From: Silanimonas sp021297925
Lineage (GTDB): Bacteria; Pseudomonadota; Gammaproteobacteria; Xanthomonadales; Xanthomonadaceae
NCBI GenBank assembly: GCA_027532825.1
Contig: JAPZTL010000004.1
Location: 248,001-312,000 of the forward strand
Length of the DNA stretch: 64,000 nucleotides
Reading direction: 5' to 3'
The notes below the pieces were generated by a model. That model was given only the letters and a program-made list of their open reading frames with translations, was not told where the DNA came from and ran no database searches. Below, piece after piece: positions 22,415-29,020 of this stretch. A program made the position numbers and the translations under genes. Each line of letters starts with the position of its first letter. Position 1 is the stretch's first letter.

Positions 22415-23491
22415 TCAGCGGCCCAGGTCGGCCGCGCAGTCGTCGAAGCGCTCGGTGACCTCGTCGACGGTGACGAGGTCCATCACGCCGGGGAATTCGA
22501 TGCGCTTGCCCCACGGCAGCGCTTCCGCGGGCGTCCCGAGGAAGCGCCGCGCGGCCTCGTCGTAGCGGTTGGGCGACCACCGCCGGTCGCTGTAGGGCCC
22601 GCTGCGTTCGCGGTCCGTGCAGGCGTGGAGGGCGATGACGCGGGTGCCCATCGCATTCGCCATGTGCACCGGGCCGGAGTCCGGGCCCAACAGGACCGTG
22701 CCGCGCGCGCACAGGGCGAGGAAGCGCTTGAAGGTGTCCTTGCCGACGAGGTCGATCACGCCCGTGTGCGAGGGCAGGGCGGCGAGGATGGCGTCGGCCG
22801 TCGCGCGTTCCAGCGGACTCGGCCCGCCGCACAGCGCGACGCGCCAGCCCCGCTGCAGGGCCCGTGCGGCGATGGCGGCATAGCGCTCGGGCGCCCAGTT
22901 CCTGAGCGGATGGCTGGAACAGGGGGAGACGAGGAGCGTCGGCGTCTCGCCGGGGAGCTGCGCGATCGCCCAGTCGTGCGCTTCGTCGGGCACGGGAAGG
23001 CGCCATTCGACGCGCCCCTGCGGGATGCCGATCGCTTCGCCGAACCGGGCGAAGGCATCCAGCACATGGTGGCCTCCCGCCGGGATGCGCTCGCGGATCA
23101 CGAAGCCGTGCCCCTCCTTCGAGCGCGCGACGTCGTAGCCGATCCGCCGTTCGGCGCGGACCAGCGTCGAGAGCAGGTTGGCCCTCAGCGCGAGTTGCAT
23201 CTGCAGCAGCACGTCGAAGCGCCGTCCGGCCAGCGAGTGGCGGAGGGCGGCGATGCCGCGCCAGCCGGACGCCTTGTCGAAGACCAGCAGTTCGACGCCT
23301 TCGAGGCCGCGCAGCATCGCGGCTTCGGTCTTGCCGGCGATCCACGTGATCGAAGCGCCCGGACGGTGGCGCTGGATCGACCGCACGAGGGGCACGACAT
23401 GCGTCGCGTCGCCGAGCGCGGACAAACGGAGCAGGCAGATCGACGGAGCGTCGGCGGGCACGGTGGAGGCGCTTGCTAGACTGGCCCTCAT
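22415..23491 (-). CDS. Glycosyltransferase family 9 (heptosyltransferase-like)
   Basis: This 358-residue GT-B enzyme of the ADP-heptose:LPS heptosyltransferase family probably adds a core sugar to lipid A-Kdo in the cytoplasm. It has the N-terminal LLRLSALGDATHVVPLVRSIQ motif (about residues 20-40), the central LLVSPCSSHPLRNWAPERYA substrate region and the C-terminal GPDSGPVHMANAMGTRVIAL motif (about 266-285). Its ATG shares bases with the ATG of kdkA on the other strand (CATG at 23489-23492). The donor and acceptor cannot be fixed from sequence. Confidence 0.88.
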   Translation of the reverse strand: MRASLASASTVPADAPSICLLRLSALGDATHVVPLVRSIQRHRPGASITWIAGKTEAAMLRGLEGVELLVFDKASGWRGIAALRHSLAGRRFDVLLQMQLALRANLLSTLVRAERRIGYDVARSKEGHGFVIRERIPAGGHHVLDAFARFGEAIGIPQGRVEWRLPVPDEAHDWAIAQLPGETPTLLVSPCSSHPLRNWAPERYAAIAARALQRGWRVALCGGPSPLERATADAILAALPSHTGVIDLVGKDTFKRFLALCARGTVLLGPDSGPVHMANAMGTRVIALHACTDRERSGPYSDRRWSPNRYDEAARRFLGTPAEALPWGKRIEFPGVMDLVTVDEVTERFDDCAADLGR

Positions 23492-24209
23492 GATAGCCCC
23501 CGAACCCCGCGCCGACGCCGGTTTGCCCCGCGTGCATGCCGCCCGCGCATGGGCGGCGCGTGCGCGGGCGGAGTGGTTCGATGTGCGTCGCTACGGGGCG
23601 AATGCCTTGCCCATCGGGACCGGCGGGCGGGGCGGTGCGTGGTACCTCGACGGCCCCTTCGGATCCGCGGTGTTGCGGACCTATCGGCGCGGTGGCCTGG
23701 CGTCGCGGCTCAGCGCTGAGCACTACCTGTGGCTGGGGGAATCCCGGACGCGCGGCGTGCGTGAAGTGCACCTTCTGGAGGGCCTCCGTGAGCGCGGCTT
23801 GCCGGTCCCTGCGCCGATCGCGGCCGCATGGTGGCGGGAGGGCTGCCTCTACCGCGCGGCCTTGCTGATGGAACGCGTCCCGGTTCGCGCCGACTTTCTG
23901 AGCCTGATGCACGATGACGCCACGACCGCCCCGTGGGAGGAGGTCGGTCGCGCCTTCTCGCGGTTCGAGCGCGCCGGCGCCAGGCACCCCGACCTCAACG
24001 CGCGGAACGTGCTGCTCCGACCCGACGGCGGTGTGGTCCTCATCGATTGGGACCGCGGTCGCCTTGGCGATCGGCCGGGCCGCTGGGCGGCGGCGGAGAT
24101 CGCCCGCTTCGAACGTTCGCTGCGCAAGTACCGCCGGCACGTGGCGCCGGAGGCCATCGACGCCGGCATGCGTCGACTGCGCGACGCGCATCGGGAAGCC
24201 GTCTCGTGA
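23490..24209 (+). CDS. kdkA: 3-deoxy-D-manno-octulosonic acid kinase
   Basis: KdkA phosphorylates Kdo on the LPS inner core, a step typical of Haemophilus and xanthomonads. The 239-residue protein kinase-like fold has the catalytic motif HPDLNARNVLL (His166, Asp168, Asn170, Asn173) and the metal motif LIDWDRGR (Asp186, Asp188). TAGACT ends 7 bases before the ATG and there is no Shine-Dalgarno sequence. The gene overlaps the heptosyltransferase start on one side and the metallo-beta-lactamase-fold gene (GTGA) on the other. Confidence 0.88.
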   Translation: MIAPEPRADAGLPRVHAARAWAARARAEWFDVRRYGANALPIGTGGRGGAWYLDGPFGSAVLRTYRRGGLASRLSAEHYLWLGESRTRGVREVHLLEGLRERGLPVPAPIAAAWWREGCLYRAALLMERVPVRADFLSLMHDDATTAPWEEVGRAFSRFERAGARHPDLNARNVLLRPDGGVVLIDWDRGRLGDRPGRWAAAEIARFERSLRKYRRHVAPEAIDAGMRRLRDAHREAVS

Positions 24210-24856
24210 GCTGGGCCCTGCATCTTCTCGGCGTCGGGAATGCGGGCGCCGCGCCGGAACTGGGCGCCGCCGCCGCGGTGATCGAGTGCGACGGCGAGCC
24301 GGTGCTGATGATCGACGCCGGGCAGGAGGCGATCACCGCGTTCCACGCCGCCTACGGCCGATGGCCGACGGCCGTGTTCATCACCCATGTCCACATGGAC
24401 CACGTCGCCGGGCTCGAGCGGCTGTTCTACGCCGCCTACTTCGATCCCGCGCTTCGCGGTCGCATGCGCCTCTACGTGCCGGCCGGCGTGATGCCGCACC
24501 TGCGGCGCCGGCTCGCCGACTACCCGGAACCGCTGGCCGAGGGCGGCGCGAACTTCTGGGACGCGTTCCAACTCGTGCCGGTCTCGGCGCTGTTCTGGCA
24601 CGCGGGCCGCCAGTACGAGGCCTTCGAGGCGCGCCACCACCGCCCGGGTACCGCCTTCGGGCTTCGGCGTCGCGGCAGCGTGGTGTGGACGGGCGACACC
24701 CGGCCGATCCCGGAGGTGCTGTCGACGGTCGCCGACGAGGGGGAACTGGTGGCGCACGATTGCGGCCTCCCCGGCAATCCATCGCATACGGGGCTAGATG
24801 ATCTCGAGCGCGAGTACCCGGCGGACTTGCGCGCCCGCTGCCTGCTCTACCACTAG
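24206..24856 (+). CDS. Metallo-beta-lactamase-fold hydrolase, cut short by an in-frame amber codon
   Basis: This frame encodes 216 residues up to a TAG at 24854-24856, starting from a GTG that overlaps the kdkA stop. The metal motif THVHMDHVAG (His61, His63, Asp65, His66) is intact, with further ligands in RHHRPG, TGDTRP and AHDCGL. Reading through the TAG, the same frame stays open for 35 codons to a TGA at 24962-24964, with normal GC-rich codon use and a plausible domain end (GSEADGEAMRARGHRVG, then ERIVLATPT). The full-length protein would be 252 residues. Either the last beta-strand and helix are lost, or the codon is suppressed, or it is a sequencing error. Substrate unknown. Confidence 0.82.
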   Translation: MSWALHLLGVGNAGAAPELGAAAAVIECDGEPVLMIDAGQEAITAFHAAYGRWPTAVFITHVHMDHVAGLERLFYAAYFDPALRGRMRLYVPAGVMPHLRRRLADYPEPLAEGGANFWDAFQLVPVSALFWHAGRQYEAFEARHHRPGTAFGLRRRGSVVWTGDTRPIPEVLSTVADEGELVAHDCGLPGNPSHTGLDDLEREYPADLRARCLLYH

Positions 24857-24964
24857 GGCAGCGAGGCGGACGGCGAGGCGATGCGCGCCCGCGGCCACCG
24901 CGTGGGCCGACCCGGCGAGCGCATCGTCCTCGCGACGCCGACGGCGGCCGTGCCGCAGGCCTGA
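24857..24964 (+). other. Conserved-looking in-frame extension beyond the amber stop
   Basis: These bases are the remaining reading frame of the metallo-beta-lactamase-fold gene after TAG. The 35 codons show third-position G/C preference like the surrounding genes and no other stop before TGA at 24962. A Tyr codon (TAC) in place of TAG would give LLYHYGSEADG, a sensible sequence; that is inference. Confidence 0.6.
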
Positions 24965-24979
24965 GCCACGAAGGGTGAC

Positions 24980-25083
24980 GGCCCCGCCAGCGGGACTCCG
25001 GCGCCCGAATCGGTCGATACCGTTGCTCCCTTCCGGGCCTGGCGGGGTTTTCGACCTATCGTCGCGGAGGCGCCAACGGGGCC
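24980..25083 (-). ncRNA. ffs: Signal recognition particle RNA (4.5S)
   Basis: Read on the minus strand, the terminal helix GGCCCCG/CGGGGCC closes a roughly 104-base hairpin whose apex contains CCAGGCCCGGAAGGGAGCAA. That element is the Ffh-binding signature of bacterial small SRP RNA, with the GGAA tetraloop. It lies 32 bases downstream of tRNA-Ser(GGA) on the same strand, with no promoter seen in between, so the two may share a transcript. Confidence 0.92.
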
Positions 25084-25115
25084 GCCATGGAAGCGATGCG
25101 ATGCGCGCGAGACGG

Positions 25116-25208
25116 TGGCGGACAGGGCGGGATTCGAACCCGCGAAGCGGGGTTTAGCCGCTTACACACTTTCCAGGCGTGCTCCTTCAACCACTCGGAC
25201 ACCTGTCC
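25116..25208 (-). tRNA. tRNA-Ser(GGA)
   Basis: On the minus strand the acceptor stem is GGACAGG/CCTGTCC, with a long variable arm and encoded CCA. The anticodon loop CTGGAAA between CACGC and GTGTG gives GGA. It is the third serine tRNA in the window. Confidence 0.95.
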
Positions 25209-25262
25209 ACCGATGTCGCGGCTCCGTGCGGACCAGCCTCCTGCCGGGCCGACGGACCCGCG

Positions 25263-25292
25263 ATTCTACCGGCCTGCAGGGCCCCCGCACAA
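25263..25292 (-). promoter_or_regulatory. Candidate promoter of tRNA-Ser(GGA) and ffs
   Basis: On the minus strand, TTGTGC (25292-25287), 18 bases and TAGAAT (25268-25263) precede tRNA-Ser by about 55 bases. The bases up to dnaX at 25365 hold nothing else that I recognise. Confidence 0.45.
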
Positions 25293-25364
25293 TGTCGACC
25301 CGCCGTGCGCATGGCGGCAAGGCGGGGGGCTTGGCACAATGCAGCCCGGTTCCCGAGGTGCTTC

Positions 25365-27119
25365 ATGGCCTATCTCGTACTCGCACGGAAGTGGCGCCCG
25401 AAGCGCTTCGCGGAGCTCGTCGGCCAGGAGCACGTGGTCCGCGCGCTGACGAACGCGCTGCAATCCGGGCGCGTGCACCACGCTTTCCTGTTCACCGGCA
25501 CCCGGGGCGTCGGCAAGACGACGATCTCGCGCATCTTCGCCAAGTCGCTGAACTGCGAGCGCGGCACCGGTGCCGACCCCTGCGGCGAGTGCCCCGTCTG
25601 CCTCGACGTCGACGCCGGCCGTTTCGTCGACCTGATCGAGATCGACGCCGCCAGCCACACCGGCGTCGACGACGTCCGCGACCTGATCGACAACGCCCAG
25701 TACCTGCCGTCGCGCGGACGTGTGAAGGTCTACCTGATCGACGAAGTGCACATGCTGTCGAAGGCGGCGTTCAACGCGCTGCTGAAGACGCTCGAGGAGC
25801 CGCCCGGGCACGTCAAGTTCCTGCTCGCGACGACGGACCCGCAGAAGCTGCCCGTCACCGTGCTGAGCCGCTGTCTGCAGTTCAACCTGCGGCGCCTGGA
25901 GCAGGAGCAGATCCAGGGCCAGATGCGCCGCATCGTCGATGCGGAGAGCATCGCCGCGGACGATGCGGCGCTGGCCCTGCTCGCCAGGGGCGCGGACGGC
26001 TCGCTGCGCGATGGCCTGTCGCTGCTCGACCAGGCGATCGCGTACGGAGGCGGGCGGCTCGACGCGGCGACCGTGCATGCGATGCTCGGCACGCTCGACC
26101 ACGGGGCGCTCGGCGGGGTGCTGGCCGCGCTAGCCACCGGCGACGGCCCCGCGCTGCTCGCGCAGGTGGAGGCGATGGCTGCGTTCTCGCCCGACTACGG
26201 CCAGGTGCTGGACGATCTTGCGGCGGCCTTCCATGCGGTGCAGGTGCGCCAGCTGGTGCCGGAAGCCGCGCGTCCGCTGGACGGCATCGACATCGAGGCG
26301 CTGGCGTCGCAACTCGCGCCTGAGGTGGTGCAACTCTGGTACCAGATGGCGCTGACCGGCGGTCGCGACCTCGGCCTCGCGCCCACGCCTCGCACCGGCT
26401 TCGAGATGGCGCTGTTGCGCATGCTGGCGTTCCGACCGGCCGGCGACGCGCCGCGCGACGGCGAGCGCGCCCCGCGCCCGGCGGTGGACCCGGAACCCCG
26501 CAGTGTCGCCGTCCCGGTGGTGGATGCGCCGCGCAAGGCCCCGCCGTCGCCGTTCGCGGCCGAAGCGCCGGCCCCGCGCAAGGCGCCGCCGTCGCCGTTC
26601 GCCGAGGCGCGCACCGACGCTCCCCGTGCCGAGGCGCCGCGCCCGGAAGCGCCGCGACCCGAACCCGCGGGGCGCGCTGGCAACGCCGCCCTGGCGATGC
26701 CGCCGGCGCCGTCGCCGACCACCGGGCCGATCGCCTCGAACGCCGACTGGCTGGACGCCCTGCAGCGCCAGGCCGTCTCGGGACCGGCAGGCCAGCTCGC
26801 CGCGCATGCACGGTTTGTCTCCGGAGACGCGGAAACCCTCGTGCTGGCGCTCGATGCCGCCGGCGAGCCCATGCGCACGGACATCAGCGTCCGCCGACTG
26901 GCCGAAGCGCTTGCGCCGCTCTACGGCCGTGCGCCGCAGCTCCGCTTCGTCGAGGGCGCGGCCGCGCCCGGCGAGAGCCTGTTCGACCGCCGGCAGCGCG
27001 AGCGCTCCGAGCGCCAGGTCGAGGCCGAGGCGCGTTTTCTTTCCGATCCCGTCGTCGCCCGGCTCGTGTCCCAAGGGGCACAGGTCGTCGAGGGATCCAT
27101 CCGACCGATCGAGGAGTAG
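25365..27119 (+). CDS. dnaX: DNA polymerase III subunits tau/gamma
   Basis: DnaX is the ATPase of the clamp loader and, as tau, links it to the polymerase and helicase. The 584-residue protein has Walker A GTRGVGKT (45-52), zinc ligands Cys64, Cys73, Cys76 and Cys79, and the sensor LATTDPQKLP. A Pro/Ala-rich linker at about residues 365-460 contains the repeated block APRKAPPSPFA. The tau C-terminal domain follows. No A-rich slippery sequence for programmed frameshifting to gamma was found. It is followed by ybaB after 3 bases and then recR, the usual dnaX-ybaB-recR order. Confidence 0.96.
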   Translation: MAYLVLARKWRPKRFAELVGQEHVVRALTNALQSGRVHHAFLFTGTRGVGKTTISRIFAKSLNCERGTGADPCGECPVCLDVDAGRFVDLIEIDAASHTGVDDVRDLIDNAQYLPSRGRVKVYLIDEVHMLSKAAFNALLKTLEEPPGHVKFLLATTDPQKLPVTVLSRCLQFNLRRLEQEQIQGQMRRIVDAESIAADDAALALLARGADGSLRDGLSLLDQAIAYGGGRLDAATVHAMLGTLDHGALGGVLAALATGDGPALLAQVEAMAAFSPDYGQVLDDLAAAFHAVQVRQLVPEAARPLDGIDIEALASQLAPEVVQLWYQMALTGGRDLGLAPTPRTGFEMALLRMLAFRPAGDAPRDGERAPRPAVDPEPRSVAVPVVDAPRKAPPSPFAAEAPAPRKAPPSPFAEARTDAPRAEAPRPEAPRPEPAGRAGNAALAMPPAPSPTTGPIASNADWLDALQRQAVSGPAGQLAAHARFVSGDAETLVLALDAAGEPMRTDISVRRLAEALAPLYGRAPQLRFVEGAAAPGESLFDRRQRERSERQVEAEARFLSDPVVARLVSQGAQVVEGSIRPIEE

Positions 27120-27122
27120 TCC

Positions 27123-27452
27123 ATGTTCAAGGGCAACATCGCGCAAGCCATGCAGATGGCGCAGCGCATGCAGGACAACATGAAGAAGGCGCAGGAGGAG
27201 CTCTCGGCCATCGAGGTCACCGGGCAGTCCGGCGGCGGCATGGTCAGCGTGACGCTCTCGGGCCGCATGGAGGCCCGTCGCGTGCGCATCGACCCGCAGG
27301 CGCTGGGCGACGCGGAAATGCTCGAGGACCTGATCGCCGCCGCCATCAACGACGCGGTCAACAAGGCCAACGAGGAATCGAACCGCCGCATGTCGGCGGC
27401 CACCGCCGGCATGCCTATTCCGCCGGGCCTCAAGGGCATGTTCGGCGCGTGA
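27123..27452 (+). CDS. Nucleoid-associated protein YbaB/EbfC
   Basis: This 109-residue DNA-binding protein begins MFKGNIAQAMQMAQRMQDNMKKAQ. It shows the conserved GGGMVSVTLSGRMEARRVRIDPQAL core and the DLIAAAINDAVNKANEES helix. It sits between dnaX and recR as in most bacteria, probably in one operon. In vivo role is poorly defined. Confidence 0.95.
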   Translation: MFKGNIAQAMQMAQRMQDNMKKAQEELSAIEVTGQSGGGMVSVTLSGRMEARRVRIDPQALGDAEMLEDLIAAAINDAVNKANEESNRRMSAATAGMPIPPGLKGMFGA

Positions 27453-27483
27453 TCGGCGCGAGGATCGGGCAGCGGGGGCATCG

Positions 27484-28083
27484 GTGAGCCAGGGCCTGCT
27501 CGAGCAGTTGGTCGACGCGCTGCGCGTGCTGCCGGGCGTCGGTGCCAAGGGGGCGCAGCGGATGGCCTACCACCTGCTCGAACGGGATCGCGAGGGCGCC
27601 ACGCGGCTGGCGCAGCGCCTCCTCGAGGCGGTCGAGCGGATCGGGCACTGCGAACAGTGCCGCGACTTCAGCGAAACGCCCGTCTGCACGATCTGCGCGA
27701 GCCCGTCGCGCGACCGCAGCCTCGTGTGCGCCGTCGAGACGCCGGCCGATCGCCTCGCCATCGAGCAGGCGACCGGTTACCGGGGCCTGTACTTCGTGCT
27801 GCAGGGTCGGCTCTCGCCGCTGGACGGCATCGGCCCGCGCCAGCTCGGCCTCGATCGGCTGGCGCAGCGACTCGCCGGTGGCGAGGTGCGGGAGCTGATC
27901 ATCGCCACGAATCCGACGGTCGAAGGCGAGGCGACGGCGCACTACCTCGCGCAGATGGCCCGCCAGGCGGGCGTCCGGCCGAGCCGCCTCGCGCAGGGCC
28001 TGCCGCTCGGCGGCGAGCTCGAGTACGTCGACCGCGGCACGCTGGCCCACGCCTTCGGTTCGCGCGGCGACGCCACCGGCTGA
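27484..28083 (+). CDS. recR: Recombination protein RecR
   Basis: RecR works with RecF and RecO to load RecA at gaps. The 199-residue protein has the N-terminal helix-hairpin-helix (LRVLPGVGAKGAQRMAYHLL), a zinc finger with Cys56, Cys59, Cys68 and Cys71, and a Toprim domain (VCAVETPADRLAIE, ATNPTVEGEATAHYL). The start is GTG at 27484, needed to include the conserved N-terminus; the ribosome-binding site is weak. Confidence 0.96.
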   Translation: MSQGLLEQLVDALRVLPGVGAKGAQRMAYHLLERDREGATRLAQRLLEAVERIGHCEQCRDFSETPVCTICASPSRDRSLVCAVETPADRLAIEQATGYRGLYFVLQGRLSPLDGIGPRQLGLDRLAQRLAGGEVRELIIATNPTVEGEATAHYLAQMARQAGVRPSRLAQGLPLGGELEYVDRGTLAHAFGSRGDATG

Positions 28084-28141
28084 TCGCTACACGGCGGCGC
28101 GCGCGGCTGGCATCCTCGGTGTCGAACCGCAGGAGGCCGCC

Positions 28142-28486
28142 GTGTCCGAGACCATCTTCAGCAAGATCATCCGCCGCGAGATCCCCGCCGACATCGTCTA
28201 CGAGGACGAGAATGTCCTCGCGTTCCGCGACATCCATCCGCAGGCGCCGGTGCACGTGCTGTTCATCCCGAAGCAGCCGGTGCCGACGCTCAACGACGCC
28301 ACGCCCGCGCACGCCGAGCTGCTTGGCCGGCTGATGCTCGCGGCCGCCGGCTGGGCCAAGTCCCAGGGCTTCGCCGACGACGGCTACCGGGTGGTGATGA
28401 ACTGCAACCGTGACGGCGGGCAGACCGTGTTCCACATCCACCTGCACCTGCTCGCCGGGCGGGCGATGCACTGGCCGCCGGGCTGA
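28142..28486 (+). CDS. HIT family protein (HinT-like nucleotide hydrolase)
   Basis: This 114-residue protein has the histidine triad HIHLHLL (His98, His100, His102) and the family N-terminus ETIFSKIIRREIPADIVYEDE. HinT proteins hydrolyse adenosine phosphoramidates. The start is GTG at 28142, supported by AGGAGG 5-10 bases upstream. It ends one base before the Slp lipoprotein stop on the other strand. Confidence 0.94.
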   Translation: MSETIFSKIIRREIPADIVYEDENVLAFRDIHPQAPVHVLFIPKQPVPTLNDATPAHAELLGRLMLAAAGWAKSQGFADDGYRVVMNCNRDGGQTVFHIHLHLLAGRAMHWPPG

Positions 28487-28487
28487 G

Positions 28488-28967
28488 TCACCACCAGGGC
28501 GAGCGCTCGACGATCACGTCGACGTCGCGGCGCTCCGGCCACAGGAAGACCACGTCCGCGTCGATGCGCGGCACTTTGGCGTCGTAGTCGCCGATGCGCA
28601 CCGTGTCGATGCCGGCGAGCCGGCCGGTGAAGGTCACCTCGCGGTTCGGGGCGAACACCGCCGGGTCGTAGAAGCCGGCTCGGCAGGCGCGGAACCGCCC
28701 AAGGCTGTCATCGCCGCCGGCCGGCGCCCCGTTCGCGCCCAATGGCTGGGCGATCACGTCGAAGCAGGTCGAGGCCGCGGCGGGCCGCACCTCGACCAGT
28801 CGGCCGCCCCAGCGCACGGTCGTGCCGCGGTCCTGGTCGGTCGCGGCCTGCGGCGTGGTCGCCGCCCAGGTGCCTTGAAGGGGCTTTGGCGCGGTGACGC
28901 AGCCGCCAAGTGCCAGCGCGACGGCGAGCGGTGCGAGGAGGCGGAAGGATCGGGTGGCGACGGCCAT
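28488..28967 (-). CDS. Slp family outer-membrane lipoprotein
   Basis: This 159-residue lipoprotein has a signal peptide with lipobox ALGGC (lipidated Cys at about residue 22). The following part (LQGTWAATTPQAA, TVRWGGRLVEVRP, CFDVIAQPLG, VTFTGRLAGIDTVRIGDYDAKVPRIDADVVFLWP, quoted in pieces) matches Slp/YeaY proteins. In E. coli, Slp is starvation-induced; function here is unknown. It follows the transglutaminase gene after 53 bases on the same strand and may be the last gene of the moxR operon. Confidence 0.85.
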   Translation of the reverse strand: MAVATRSFRLLAPLAVALALGGCVTAPKPLQGTWAATTPQAATDQDRGTTVRWGGRLVEVRPAAASTCFDVIAQPLGANGAPAGGDDSLGRFRACRAGFYDPAVFAPNREVTFTGRLAGIDTVRIGDYDAKVPRIDADVVFLWPERRDVDVIVERSPWW

Positions 28968-29020
28968 GGCGGGGCTCCGGCGGGGGAGGGGTCGAATGCC
29001 CCACCGTAGGTGCCACGACC

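Noticed and set aside
25365..27119. Programmed -1 frameshift site in dnaX
   Set aside because: No A-AAA-AAG-like heptamer with a following hairpin was seen in the linker region.
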